A stretch of 44,251 nt of DNA from Caballeronia peredens (GCA_001544595.2 FCOH02000039.1:1-44251), one strand, 5' to 3'; positions 1-7,910 are shown, numbered from the stretch's first letter. The notes: a model not told the origin generated them from the letters alone. Made by a program: numbers and translations.

Positions 1-176
1 GAAATCTGCCGCACCAGCGTCTTGCGATACGCCTCGGGCATCCAGTCCTGCGGCTCGATCTTGCCGTCGGCCTGCATGGTCGCGTCGAAGCGGGTTTGCG
101 CGGGTGTCGTGCTTTCAATAGTCTCGCCGGGAACGGCCGGCGTGGGGCTCGGGAGGTCGAGGGATTGGGTGTACAT
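1..176 (-). CDS. paaA: Phenylacetyl-CoA 1,2-epoxidase catalytic subunit PaaA, N-terminal part
   Basis: This is the 5' end of a gene that leaves the window at base 1; 58 codons are visible. PaaA is the diiron catalytic subunit of the cytoplasmic PaaABCDE complex, which epoxidises phenylacetyl-CoA in aerobic phenylacetate degradation. The visible protein begins MYTQSLDLPSP and, after a variable Pro/Thr-rich stretch, runs into IEPQDWMPEAYRKTLVRQIS. That segment closely matches the conserved start of E. coli PaaA (IEPQDWMPDAYRKTLIRQIG, from memory). The diiron ligands lie further downstream, outside the window. The start is the ATG at 176. A PaaR-like operator lies about 50 bp upstream. The identification is firm although only the N-terminus is seen. 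Confidence 0.9.
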   Translation of the reverse strand, partial: MYTQSLDLPSPTPAVPGETIESTTPAQTRFDATMQADGKIEPQDWMPEAYRKTLVRQI

Positions 177-225
177 GCAGGGATCCGCCGTCTTTTTTGA
201 GATGCGATGGACCGAAGTATATCTA

Positions 226-249
226 TTAACCGACCGGACGGTTGATTAA
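226..249. promoter_or_regulatory. PaaR-like (TetR family) operator upstream of paaA
   Basis: An imperfect palindrome has arms AACCG (228-232) and CGGTT (239-243) and is flanked by TTAA on both sides. It sits 52-73 bp upstream of the paaA start, where a promoter is expected. TetR-type PaaR repressors of Burkholderia phenylacetate genes are known to bind inverted repeats in paa promoters. Assigning this site to PaaR is inference from position and form. The rest of the gap 177-515 holds the terminator at 325-354 and a short dispersed repeat at 421-440; I see no gene in it. Confidence 0.5.
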
Positions 250-324
250 TTTTATTTGCAGTTGACCCGACATAAATAGCATCGTGTTAACCCTGAATTG
301 ACGGAAATTCCGCGCGAATAGACG

Positions 325-354
325 CAAAAAAGCCCAGCCGAAAACGGACTGGGC
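325..354 (-). terminator. Rho-independent terminator of the minus-strand DUF4148 gene
   Basis: Read on the minus strand, GCCCAG pairs with CTGGGC and an inner CCG/CGG pairs around a short T-rich loop, with one bulged base. A run of seven T follows (325-331). It lies about 160 bp beyond the stop codon of the DUF4148 gene that ends at 516 and before the paaA promoter, so it would insulate paaA. Confidence 0.65.
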
Positions 355-420
355 AAAACCACCGGTAATCCGGCGGCGGAGGTTGCTTCGCGTTCGCATG
401 AGTTGCACGCGAAGCGGATT

Positions 421-440
421 TTGCGTTTTGCATGCAAACG
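421..440. repeat. Copy of dispersed TTGCGTTTTGCAT motif
   Basis: TTGCGTTTTGCATGCAAACG lies in the 3' spacer of the DUF4148 gene and contains the 12-bp palindrome TTTGCATGCAAA (427-438). Related sequences occur at 1618-1641, 4809-4839, 14394-14450, 15155-15187, 23145-23210 and 31219-31258, almost all between genes. Confidence 0.4.
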
Positions 441-515
441 ACCAGAACCCCTGCGCGGAAGGCGCAATACCGTCAGGGCAAGCTGCCTGCTTCCGATCGT
501 TCGCTACTTTGGCCT

Positions 516-833
516 TTACTGCCCGAAAAACACACCTTGAGGGTCCACGCGCCGACTCACACTGCCCGCCCGCACTGCGCTCCCCGTCGATGCACCGTAC
601 CCGCTGTTCGTTTGCCCCTGCGCCATGCGGACTTCAGCAACACGCGCCTCCGCAGCCTGCAGATTGGCCGGATAAGTCGCGTCCTCCGCCGCGGGCGAAT
701 ATCCCGCTTTTTCGAGTTGAACAAGTTCGGCTCGCACCTCGGCGCGGCTTGCCGGCGCGCTCGATTGCGCGAATGCGGCGAACGGCGCGGATAAGACGGC
801 TGCGGCGATGACTCCATGCACCCACGACTTCAT
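516..833 (-). CDS. DUF4148 domain-containing secreted protein
   Basis: This small exported protein of 105 residues belongs to the DUF4148 family, common in Burkholderiaceae and of unknown function. MKSWVHGVIAAAVLSAPFAAFA is a clear Sec signal peptide cleaved after AFA. The mature part carries the family core RAEVRAELVQLEKAGYSP, then ATYPANLQAAEARV, and ends in GVFFGQ, nearly the same ending as its divergent neighbour at 1222. I chose the ATG at 833 because AGGGAG lies about 8 nt before it. The in-frame ATG at 851 would put that ribosome site inside the gene. The leader, promoter box and protein all match the 1222 gene, so the two are probably paralogues under shared control. Confidence 0.85.
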   Translation of the reverse strand: MKSWVHGVIAAAVLSAPFAAFAQSSAPASRAEVRAELVQLEKAGYSPAAEDATYPANLQAAEARVAEVRMAQGQTNSGYGASTGSAVRAGSVSRRVDPQGVFFGQ

Positions 834-860
834 GATCGAACTCCCTTTCATCGATTAATT

Positions 861-889
861 TCGGTGCCTCGAAAACTCACAGGCACCGA
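861..889 (-). promoter_or_regulatory. 5' leader hairpin of the minus-strand DUF4148 gene
   Basis: TCGGTGCC (861-868) and GGCACCGA (882-889) form a perfect 8-bp stem with a 13-nt loop. It lies between the predicted transcription start (about 895) and the start codon at 833. There is no T run, so it is more likely an mRNA stability or translation element than a terminator. The other DUF4148 leader has a weaker stem, GCTGCT/AGCAGC (1167-1189). Confidence 0.4.
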
Positions 890-901
890 GTGAACGACGA
901 A

Positions 902-932
902 AGTGTAGATACACAACAAACGATGATCATTC
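902..932 (-). promoter_or_regulatory. Promoter of the minus-strand DUF4148 gene: GAATGATC-N17-TACACT
   Basis: On the minus strand GAATGATC (932-925) is followed after exactly 17 nt by TACACT (907-902), a reasonable -10 element. The start codon is 74 nt downstream of the -10. The same box, spacing and -10 occur before the divergent paralogue (1126-1156), so this is unlikely to be chance. The box occupies the -35 position. Confidence 0.5.
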
Positions 933-1104
933 GTCGATACAAACAAGCATCCTTACGGATTTCGCAAGAAACGGTAGGAATTCGAGCAGCGCGATGCTGC
1001 AGAGCAGCAAGATGAAAGCCTGCCAAGGCAGCTATCCGGGCGATACACGCACCGGATGCCGAATCCGGTCGCGCAGTGCAACGTCGATTATTTCCGTATT
1101 GACA

Positions 1105-1156
1105 AAGATCATTCAACGGAAACGAGAATGATCTTCGGCCCCCGCGTCTTTACACT
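1105..1156 (+). promoter_or_regulatory. Promoter and 10-bp inverted-repeat operator of the plus-strand DUF4148 gene
   Basis: AAGATCATTC (1105-1114) and GAATGATCTT (1126-1135) form a perfect 10-bp inverted repeat with an 11-bp spacer. The right arm contains GAATGATC (1126-1133), followed after 17 nt by TACACT (1151-1156) as a likely -10. TTGACA (1099-1104) abuts the left arm. The arrangement suggests a dimeric regulator binding at the -35 region. The 388-bp gap 834-1221 otherwise holds only the two leaders. Confidence 0.5.
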
Positions 1157-1221
1157 CCGTTCACAAGCTGCTTAACACGAAACAGCAGCATCGTCAGAAA
1201 TCCGAATCGGAGGTAGTCACC

Positions 1222-1548
1222 ATGAAGACGCTCATTTCCGCAGTCGCCGTCGCCGCTGCTCTCGCTGTTCCCGCTCTCTCCTTCGCCCAGCAATCGGACT
1301 CGCAGATCACCCGCGCCCAAGTGCGCGCCGACCTGGTTCAACTGGAAAAAGCCGGCTACAACCCGAACATCAGCGACCCGTCGTATCCGTCGAACATTCA
1401 GGCCGCCGAAGCGCGCGTGAGCACGCAAACCGTCGCGCAAGCGCCGACGCAAACGAGCGACTACGGTTCGGTCGCTACCGGCTCGTCGCAATCGGGTCGC
1501 ACGACGGCTGCCCAGCCGCGCGCGCTCGGCGCTTACTTCGGTCAGTAA
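1222..1548 (+). CDS. DUF4148 domain-containing secreted protein
   Basis: A 108-residue exported protein with signal peptide MKTLISAVAVAAALAVPALSFA. The mature protein has the family core RAQVRADLVQLEKAGYNP, then PSYPSNIQAAEARV, a low-complexity Ser/Thr/Gln middle and a terminal GAYFGQ. The function of DUF4148 proteins is unknown; they are small, periplasmic or surface-exposed, and often present in many copies per Burkholderia genome. The ATG at 1222 has a strong ribosome site, GGAGG, about 9 nt upstream. It is transcribed away from the paralogue at 516-833 and ends 42 bp before a strong terminator, so it is monocistronic. Confidence 0.85.
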   Translation: MKTLISAVAVAAALAVPALSFAQQSDSQITRAQVRADLVQLEKAGYNPNISDPSYPSNIQAAEARVSTQTVAQAPTQTSDYGSVATGSSQSGRTTAAQPRALGAYFGQ

Positions 1549-1590
1549 GTCAGCGGTATCGTCGGCCGACACGTTTCGGCCGGAATTGCG

Positions 1591-1621
1591 AAGAGCGGCA
1601 TCTCTACGATGCCGCTCTTTT
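1591..1621 (+). terminator. Rho-independent terminator after the DUF4148 gene
   Basis: AAGAGCGGCATC (1591-1602) and GATGCCGCTCTT (1608-1619) make a perfect 12-bp stem with a 5-nt loop, followed by T residues. It lies 42 bp after the stop codon at 1548. Confidence 0.85.
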
Positions 1622-1641
1622 GCGTTTTGAATGCGTAATGC
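1618..1641. repeat. Copy of dispersed TTGCGTTTTG motif after a terminator
   Basis: TTTTGCGTTTTGAATGCGTAATGC runs straight out of the terminator stem. GCATGC-rich sequence follows to about 1676. The spacer 1549-1783 contains no gene. Confidence 0.4.
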
Positions 1642-1783
1642 ACGATGGCATGCTGCATACCGCATGCATGATGCAATCGTCAGTCGTCGATCGATGCGCG
1701 TTGCATGGCGGCGAAGAACGAATCGGAAACGCGATGCTTCATGAGCCGCGCAAAAGCGCGTCATCACCGCGAGCGGCGAACCA

Positions 1784-2908
1784 TCAATTCGCCGGAATGG
1801 TGACCACGGGCGACTTCGCCGTATCCGTGACTTCCGCCAGCGCCATCAGGTTCTGCACGACCGTAAACGCGTACTTCGAATCGAAATCGCCGCGATCGAT
1901 CCAGTAGGTCGCCTTGTCGTACAGCACGCTCACGTACGCGTCCTGAGGCGGCTTTTCGCTTGTCTTCACGATGATCGTCGGCCGCGTCTCCCCGCCGATA
2001 AGCCCGATCGTCGGCTTGGTCGCGCCATTGCCCACCTGCTCGGACGGCACCGAAATCTGCGCGCCGAGATCGGTGAGGATGCCGAGCACCGAACGCGTGA
2101 CCATCGGGATGCGGTTCTGATCCGCGGCCTGCCCGTACACGATCTCGTACGTCTTCATCTTCGGCGAGAGATGCAGAAGCTTTCTCACGAGCGCGAGATC
2201 TTCCACCACTTCCTTGTTCGCCCCGCTGCGCGTCGCGCCGAGCGTGATGAAGACCCCGCCTTTGTCCGCGTTGCCGCCCTTGCTCTTGGCTTTCTTGTCG
2301 CCCTTGTCGTTGCTCGCGTCGTCGTCCGTGTTGCGCGATTCGATATTGAGCTCGCCCGCGAGCTGCAGCCGTCGCAACGCCTGCAGCAACACGAAGAATT
2401 GCGGCGATCCGGGCGCGTTCGGCCCGCCCAGCGCCGTGCCGTTTTGCAGGCCGCTGATCGATTGCGCGGTGATGCGCAGAAGCAGATCGACCGGAATGCC
2501 GCTTTCCGCGAGCGGCATCACGAGCGTCGGCGACAGCGGCCGGATGTAGGCGCTCGCGTAGGCGTCGCCGGTCGTGGGTGAGAACGTGAACGTCGGATGG
2601 TTCGAGTACGAGACGCTGCCCGTCGCCTGCGCATAGTTGGGCTGCGCGCCCGAGCCGGCGTTGAGGATGGCGCTGCCGCTGGCATCGAACGAATAAGCCG
2701 CGATGATGCTGCTCACGGTGAGGAAAGACGGCGCATCCGCGAAGCGCAATCCGACAATCGCGGCAAGAATTTCACGCTTTTTCGCGTCACCGAGCGCGCG
2801 GGCATAGTCGACCTGATCGGCTTTCAGCCGGTTCGGCCCTATGCCCGCGCAGCCTGCGGCGAGAAAGGATACGGAGAGGACGGCAATCGATAGGGCTTTC
2901 CTTGTCAT
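1784..2908 (-). CDS. Hypothetical outer-membrane-type lipoprotein
   Basis: A 374-residue protein with a lipoprotein signal: MTRKALSIAVLSVSFLAAGC, lipobox LAAGC with lipidated Cys20. I do not recognise the family. The region after the lipobox is enriched in Ala/Ser/Thr. A very hydrophilic linker rich in Asp, Lys and Gly lies near the middle, followed by a second folded segment with ITLGATRSG. There is no transmembrane segment beyond the signal. I chose the ATG at 2908 because it places the signal peptide at the N-terminus; the ORF extends upstream to 3031, but those residues look untranslated. It faces no obvious partner gene. A role at the cell envelope is all that can be inferred. Confidence 0.75.
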   Translation of the reverse strand: MTRKALSIAVLSVSFLAAGCAGIGPNRLKADQVDYARALGDAKKREILAAIVGLRFADAPSFLTVSSIIAAYSFDASGSAILNAGSGAQPNYAQATGSVSYSNHPTFTFSPTTGDAYASAYIRPLSPTLVMPLAESGIPVDLLLRITAQSISGLQNGTALGGPNAPGSPQFFVLLQALRRLQLAGELNIESRNTDDDASNDKGDKKAKSKGGNADKGGVFITLGATRSGANKEVVEDLALVRKLLHLSPKMKTYEIVYGQAADQNRIPMVTRSVLGILTDLGAQISVPSEQVGNGATKPTIGLIGGETRPTIIVKTSEKPPQDAYVSVLYDKATYWIDRGDFDSKYAFTVVQNLMALAEVTDTAKSPVVTIPAN

Positions 2909-3138
2909 GGTTCTCGATGAAGGTAATGGCAGGATCGTCGGCGCAGGACCGCGGAGCACCGGGTGCGCGGTCGCAATTTTCATACCTTTGAGCGCGAAGA
3001 AAATGCCGCGGCGATGGATCGCCGGGCACACAGGCGATCACAGCCGGCGCGTTGCACGCCGGTTTTCAGCGGGCATCAGAACCCGCGATGCAGACGCCGC
3101 AGCGGACCGTCGCAATCCGCCGCCGCTGCGAAATCAGC

Positions 3139-3348
3139 TCAGGAAGCGCTTTCCTGCGTCTTCTGCTGCGCGCGCTTCTCTTGCGATGGCGCCTGCGCGA
3201 TATGCCGGCTTGCTTCCTTGTGCTGCGCGACGAGCGTATCGAGCCGTTCCTGCGCGAAGCGCGGACCGTCGTCGCGTGCGAAAGCGGACGTAGCCGATAC
3301 GGCGAGCGCCGCCGTGACGATGACCGTGGCGAAAGGCATTCTTCTCAT
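3139..3348 (-). CDS. Small secreted hypothetical protein
   Basis: A 69-residue protein with a signal peptide ending SATSAFA (MRRMPFATVIVTAALAVSATSAFA). The 45-residue mature part is hydrophilic and rich in Gln, Lys, Glu and Arg (FAQERLDTLVAQHKEASRHIA), probably helical. GGGGTGA is a good ribosome site 5-10 nt before the ATG at 3348. The opposite strand also has an open frame here, but without a signal sequence or ribosome site. Function unknown. Its spacing to the lipoprotein downstream (230 bp) does not argue for an operon. The upstream spacer 3349-3615 shows no further gene. Confidence 0.6.
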   Translation of the reverse strand: MRRMPFATVIVTAALAVSATSAFARDDGPRFAQERLDTLVAQHKEASRHIAQAPSQEKRAQQKTQESAS

Positions 3349-3615
3349 GATTCACCCCGCGATTTGAACGCGGCCGATTCCCCGTCGACCGCGCGATTAG
3401 CATCGCACATCGGCGAAAAACCTGCGCGTCGCGGCGCTCATCAGACGCGTCCGCATCCCACGTCTATCCGCCAAAATCCAGCGCGCCCGCACACGATGCA
3501 CGCTTTCCCCGTTTGCGTGCTTGCGCACCGCTCTCCAATTACCTATTCCTTACATCGAGGCGTCTTTTGTCATACAGGCGCGATCGAGTCAAAAAGTTTC
3601 CGGAGACCCGCGCTC

Positions 3616-4659
3616 ATGAATCTCGCCATCTTCTTCGACGGCACCTGGAACGAACCCAACGACCGCACCAACGCCTATCTGCTCTACAAGCTCGCGCCCG
3701 AAACCGACCAGCAGGAAACCTTCTACGTGCCCGGCGTCGGCACGCAAGGCAGCGGACTCTTTGCGCTGGCGAACAAGTTTCTGGGCGGTGCGTTCGGCGA
3801 CGGTCTGAGCGAGAACATCAAAAGCGGTTACGCGTGGCTGTGCCAGCGTTACAGGCCGGATGCGCGCATCTACATTTTCGGCTTCAGCCGCGGCGCGTAT
3901 TCGGCCCGCAGTCTGGCGGGACTCATCCGCAAGTGCGGGCTCGTGAACGACTGGAGCGCACGGTCAATCGATCAGGCGTACGGCATTTATCGCGATCGCG
4001 ACGTCGGTCCTTCGGATCAGCCGGTCGCGGATTTCCGCAAGCAGTTCGCGCGCGAGGTGGATGTCGAATTCATCGGCGTGTGGGACACCGTCGGCGAACT
4101 GGGCATTCCGCTCGGCGGTCTGCCGGTGCCGGGCTTTTCGAGCTACTACAAGTTCCACGACACGACGCTCTCCAGCACCACGCGAGCCGCCTATCACGCG
4201 ATCGCGGCAAACGAATTCCGCTCGCTCTACAAGCCGACCTTGTGGACGCCCGGCAAGACGCCGCGCGGCGTCTTGCCGCTCGAACAGCGCTGGTTCGCGG
4301 GCGCGCACGCGAACGTGGGCGGCGGTTACGTGAGCCCGCCGCGCAATCCGGAAGACCTGTTGCCGCTGATTCCCGCCGAATGGCTGCGTAGCCGCGCGGT
4401 GGCTCATCAACTCATGATGGACGGACCGATCGCGATTCCGCCGCAGGCCTTCGATTCCGAGCCGATCGATTCCTATACCGAATTCACGAAGCACCATCTG
4501 TTTCTGAAGGAAGTATGCAAAAAGGAACCGCGCGAGGCCGGCCGCGCGCTGAATGAAACAATCGATCCGAGTTTGCTCGCGCGCCTCGCGAAGCCCGGTT
4601 TTCTCGACATGTATCCGGGGCTCGTCGCGCAGTTGCGGGCATTGCCCGTCGGCAAATAA
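3616..4659 (+). CDS. DUF2235 alpha/beta-hydrolase-like protein
   Basis: A 347-residue protein of the DUF2235 (Tle1-like) family, which contains lipases/phospholipases, some of them type VI secretion effectors. It opens MNLAIFFDGTWNE, the typical DUF2235 start. It has the nucleophile elbow GFSRGAYSAR (Ser in GxSxG-like GFSRG), then VEFIGVWDTVGELG with the likely acid residue, and AGAHANVGGGY, where the family has its catalytic His. These correspond to the usual Ser-Asp-His triad, so it is probably active. There is no signal peptide or VgrG/PAAR domain, and no T6SS gene is nearby, so an intracellular housekeeping or defence-like role is as possible as export. The start at 3616 is set by CGGAG upstream and by the conserved N-terminus; the frame open to 3052 is not coding. 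Confidence 0.85.
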   Translation: MNLAIFFDGTWNEPNDRTNAYLLYKLAPETDQQETFYVPGVGTQGSGLFALANKFLGGAFGDGLSENIKSGYAWLCQRYRPDARIYIFGFSRGAYSARSLAGLIRKCGLVNDWSARSIDQAYGIYRDRDVGPSDQPVADFRKQFAREVDVEFIGVWDTVGELGIPLGGLPVPGFSSYYKFHDTTLSSTTRAAYHAIAANEFRSLYKPTLWTPGKTPRGVLPLEQRWFAGAHANVGGGYVSPPRNPEDLLPLIPAEWLRSRAVAHQLMMDGPIAIPPQAFDSEPIDSYTEFTKHHLFLKEVCKKEPREAGRALNETIDPSLLARLAKPGFLDMYPGLVAQLRALPVGK

Positions 4660-4808
4660 TTCAGGAATCCGCAGCGCATGACGATCTTGTGTGCGCATGC
4701 ACGCACACGGCCGGCCGGATCGATGACTAGAATGCCACTACCAAACGTTTGCGATGCAAACCAATCGCGTCCCGCGACGCGAGAGCTTCGAACACCGTGC
4801 GTCAATAG

Positions 4809-4839
4809 TTGCATGCGAAATCATTTTGCGTGATGTGCA
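4809..4839. repeat. Copy of dispersed TTGCAT/TTTTGCG motif
   Basis: TTGCATGCGAAATC followed by ATTTTGCGTGATG lies in the 240-bp spacer 4660-4899, together with TTTGCGATGCAAA nearby (about 4748-4760). No gene is seen in the spacer. Confidence 0.35.
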
Positions 4840-4899
4840 CGGTTCAGATCGACGTCCGCCCGCAGCCCATGCTCCGTCCGGACACGACGGGAGACCGGC

Positions 4900-6537
4900 A
4901 TGAGCGCACCCACGACACCGGAATTCGCCGGGCACGGCGCCCGCGGCGAGGCCGAGCCGCCCGCGAGCGAAAGCGGGACCGACAACGGCCATGGCCAGCC
5001 CGGCCCGCGCGTGGCCGCCGATCTCGCCAAGTGCGAGGCGCTCATCTCGCACTCGGCCGAAACCGGCACGCTCCTCGAAAAAGATGATGTCGACGCGGTG
5101 CGCAACGCGCGCGCCGCCTTCGACGAGGGCGTGTGGAATCGCACCATCGGCAGCGCGTTCTATGGCGCGATGAGCCGCATCGCGGCGTCGGTGCAATATC
5201 CGGGGCGGCGCATCGTCGACGATCTCGATCACTGCCGCGACATGGTTTCGTACGGTGCGCAGAACGGCAAGCCGCTCGACGAACACGATATCGAAGCGAT
5301 GTCGAAGGCCCGCGCCGCGCAGCAGGATCACACGTGGAATCCGGAGATCGAGAGCGCGTTCTACGCGGCGATGAGCCGCATCGCGCATGCGGTCACGCCG
5401 GTCGTCGCGGAAACGGCCGGCGAGGAAGCCCGCCAGGGCGCGCGGCGCGCGATCCGCATCTATACGCATTCGGCGATCGCGCTCACGCTGCTCGTCGTTT
5501 CGCTGTCTTGCCTGCTGTTCGTCGCCAATCAGGTGTCCACCGATATCGCCGCGGTCGTCAAGGACAACGATACGGCCGCGCTCACGCTGCACAATCAGTT
5601 GCAGGCGCACGCCGTGGCCATCTCCGAGGCCGACAAGAAGAAGGATCTCGGCGCGGTCGTCGCGTTGCAGAACTCGCAGCCCGCGCTGCAGATCAAGGAG
5701 GAACTGCAGAACTTCGCGACCAACAACCGGCAACTTTTCGCGGATGTCTCGCGCATCAGCGCGTTCACGACGAGTCTCGGACTGGGCGCGATCCGCAGTC
5801 CCTACAAGGCGCCGTGCGACGCCGAGGAAAACGTGCTCAATTTTCAGGGCGCGTATCGCACATCGCATTCGCCCAAGTATTACGACGGCAAGGTCGGCAG
5901 CGGCGACTGGCAATGCAATCCGGACGTCGCGCGCAAGGTGCTCGAGATCACGCTGCCGCTGCTCGCCAAACCGAACGCCGAACCCGGCGACACCAATCCG
6001 CCCACCGATATCGACGCGGTTCAGCAAGGCTTCCAGAAAATCGCCGTCTATCAGGACATCCGCGCGATGGCGCTGTATGCGAACGACATCATCCTGTCGA
6101 TCGTCGGCGCGGTGACGGGTTTTCTGCTGCCCGTGCTGTACGCGTGGCTCGGCGCGTGCGCGGCGATTCTGCGGCAGCTTTCCGCCGATTCGGTCGCCAA
6201 TACGTTTCACCCCGAGCATTCGAAGGTCGCGAACCGCGCCCACGTGACGAGCGCGATCATCGTCGGGATATCGATCGGGCTGTTCAGCAAGTTGCTCGAA
6301 GGCGGAAAAGACGTGTCGCCGCTCGCAATCGCTTTCGTCGCGGGTTACGCGTCGGACAAGTTCTTCTTTTTCGTCGACCGGCTCGTCGGCGCGATGTTTC
6401 CGCCGCGCGCCGATTCACCCGCGCGGCCTTCCCGCACCGAAGGCGGCGCGCCCCGGCCGCCCGGTCCGGTCAAGCAGGCTGCCGCAAAAACCGCGCTGCC
6501 GGGCCACTCGCCGCTGGGGCCGCCGCCGGGCGCCTGA
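4900..6537 (+). CDS. Membrane protein with a duplicated N-terminal module, function unknown
   Basis: A 545-residue protein I cannot assign. Residues 1-40 are a disordered Gly/Glu/Pro tail. Residues 41-98 and 108-165 are two copies of one module (DLAKCEALISHSAETG and DLDHCRDMVSYGAQNG; each copy ends SAFYxAMSRIA). Each copy has one Cys (45, 112) and one WN pair. A transmembrane segment spans about 191-208. A long soluble region with LQNFATNNRQLFADV and several Cys follows, then two or three more membrane segments (about 397-420, 450-475), and a Pro-rich tail. GGGAG lies 8 nt before the ATG at 4900. It follows the DUF2235 gene on the same strand, but 240 bp away, so co-transcription is uncertain. 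The long antisense frame over it is an artefact of GC-rich coding. Confidence 0.8.
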   Translation: MSAPTTPEFAGHGARGEAEPPASESGTDNGHGQPGPRVAADLAKCEALISHSAETGTLLEKDDVDAVRNARAAFDEGVWNRTIGSAFYGAMSRIAASVQYPGRRIVDDLDHCRDMVSYGAQNGKPLDEHDIEAMSKARAAQQDHTWNPEIESAFYAAMSRIAHAVTPVVAETAGEEARQGARRAIRIYTHSAIALTLLVVSLSCLLFVANQVSTDIAAVVKDNDTAALTLHNQLQAHAVAISEADKKKDLGAVVALQNSQPALQIKEELQNFATNNRQLFADVSRISAFTTSLGLGAIRSPYKAPCDAEENVLNFQGAYRTSHSPKYYDGKVGSGDWQCNPDVARKVLEITLPLLAKPNAEPGDTNPPTDIDAVQQGFQKIAVYQDIRAMALYANDIILSIVGAVTGFLLPVLYAWLGACAAILRQLSADSVANTFHPEHSKVANRAHVTSAIIVGISIGLFSKLLEGGKDVSPLAIAFVAGYASDKFFFFVDRLVGAMFPPRADSPARPSRTEGGAPRPPGPVKQAAAKTALPGHSPLGPPPGA

Positions 6538-6568
6538 AGAGCGCCGTGCTTCGCTGCGCCTCGCCAGA

Positions 6569-6892
6569 TTACGTCTCGTCGAGTTCGAATTCGACGCCCG
6601 GATAATCCTGCAGCCGCCCGCTCACCTCGACTTCCCGCTCGCTGGTGAACAGGCCGTCGAGGTAGTCGAACGAAAGTTGCCCGACGAGCGCCTTGAGCGC
6701 CAGTTCGGCGCTGCGCTTCGGCTCCGTGGCGATATCGCCGGAATCCATGCGGGCACAGAATTGCCCGTTCTTCGCGTCCATCGCGCCGATGTCGATCACC
6801 TTGCCATCGACGTTCTGCGCCAGCACGCGCTGCTCCACCGCGAAGAGCCTGAATGGACGTTCGAAACCGGCTTCATTGCCTGAGCGGGTCAT
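6569..6892 (-). CDS. Conserved-looking hypothetical protein
   Basis: A 107-residue soluble, acidic protein with no signal peptide or membrane segment. It reads MTRSGNEAGFERPFRLFAVEQRVLAQNVDGKVIDIGAMDAK at the start (two parts) and ends EVSGRLQDYPGVEFELDET. I do not recognise a domain. GGAG about 10 nt upstream supports the ATG at 6892; upstream codons to 7021 are Arg-rich and look non-coding. It is convergent with the membrane-protein gene and divergent from the SDR gene, with 184 bp between the starts, so it probably has its own promoter. Confidence 0.6.
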   Translation of the reverse strand: MTRSGNEAGFERPFRLFAVEQRVLAQNVDGKVIDIGAMDAKNGQFCARMDSGDIATEPKRSAELALKALVGQLSFDYLDGLFTSEREVEVSGRLQDYPGVEFELDET

Positions 6893-7076
6893 GGTGCGTT
6901 CTCCGTAAGTGCGGCGACCCGAACGACGCAGCAAGGGCCGCGCCCGTCGCGCCGGACGTCTGTGCAGCGCAGCATCGACTCGTCTTTCCTGCCGGCAGCG
7001 CGCCGTCCTACAGTGAACCATCGGCGTTCAACGATCAACCATCAACCCTCGCCATGCACGAAAAGGAGCAGTCACC

Positions 7077-7847
7077 GTGAACGGATCCATGAACGGCAAG
7101 CTTGCGGTCATCACCGGCGCGAGCCGCGGACTCGGACGCAATGCCGCCTTGCAGCTCGCGCGCCAGGGCGCCGGCGTGATCGGCACTTACCAGCGCAACG
7201 CTGAGGCGGCGCAATCACTCGTCGATGAAATCGCGAAAGCCGGCGGCCGCGCGGCCGTTCTCGAACTCGACGTCGCCCGGTCCGACACGTTCGGTGCTTT
7301 CGCGGACGCGCTCTGCAAGACGCTCGAAGACACCTTCGAGCGCGAGAACTTCGACTTTCTGGTGAACAACGCGGGCACCGGCATCCACGCGCCTTTCGCC
7401 GAAACGACGTCCGCGCAGTTCGACGAACTCGTGAACATCCACCTGAAGGGACCGTTCTTTCTGACGCAGACGCTGTTGCCGTACATCCACGAGGAAGGCG
7501 CGATCGTCAACGTATCGAGCGGGCTCACGCGTTTCGCGCTGCCGGGCTACGCGGCGTATGCCACGATGAAAGGCGGCATCGAAGTGTTCACGCGCTATCT
7601 GGCGAAAGAGCTCGGGCCGCACGGGATCACGGTGAACACCATCGCGCCGGGTGCCATCGAAACGGATTTCGGCGGCGGCGTCGTGCGCGACGATCATGAC
7701 GTCAATCAGTTCGTCGCGCAGAACACGGCGCTCGGGCGAGTGGGCGTGCCGGACGACATCGGCGGCGCGATCGCGGCGATGCTCTCGGAGGGCAATCGCT
7801 GGATGACGGCGCAGCGCGTGGAAGTATCGGGCGGGATGTTCATCTGA
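7077..7847 (+). CDS. SDR-family NAD(P)-dependent oxidoreductase
   Basis: A classical short-chain dehydrogenase/reductase of 256 residues. It shows the cofactor motif TGASRGLG (13-20), NNAG (97-100), Ser147/148, the catalytic Tyr161-x3-Lys165 (YATMK), and the usual C-terminal SGGMFI. It should be cytoplasmic and act on a small alcohol or ketone; the substrate cannot be read from sequence. The start is GTG at 7077 with AAGGAG 8 nt upstream; the in-frame ATG at 7089 is the alternative. It is monocistronic, facing the porin gene across a shared terminator. Confidence 0.88.
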   Translation: MNGSMNGKLAVITGASRGLGRNAALQLARQGAGVIGTYQRNAEAAQSLVDEIAKAGGRAAVLELDVARSDTFGAFADALCKTLEDTFERENFDFLVNNAGTGIHAPFAETTSAQFDELVNIHLKGPFFLTQTLLPYIHEEGAIVNVSSGLTRFALPGYAAYATMKGGIEVFTRYLAKELGPHGITVNTIAPGAIETDFGGGVVRDDHDVNQFVAQNTALGRVGVPDDIGGAIAAMLSEGNRWMTAQRVEVSGGMFI

Positions 7848-7876
7848 CGCGGCGGTCGGCCACGCCGCGCGCGAGC

Positions 7877-7910
7877 AAAAAAAAACCGGACGCCTGGGCG
7901 TCCGGTTTTC
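7877..7910. terminator. Bidirectional terminator between SDR and porin genes
   Basis: AAAACCGGACGCC and GCGTCCGGTTTT form a strong stem with a very short loop. On the plus strand it ends in TTTT; on the minus strand it is followed by nine T. It can serve both the SDR gene (stop at 7847) and the porin gene (stop at 7954). Confidence 0.85.

Noticed and set aside
4738..6243. 501-codon minus-strand open frame
   Set aside because: It is antisense to the 4900-6537 gene, has no ribosome site, and has Arg-rich repetitive composition. The plus-strand frame has membrane segments, an internal duplication and a ribosome site.
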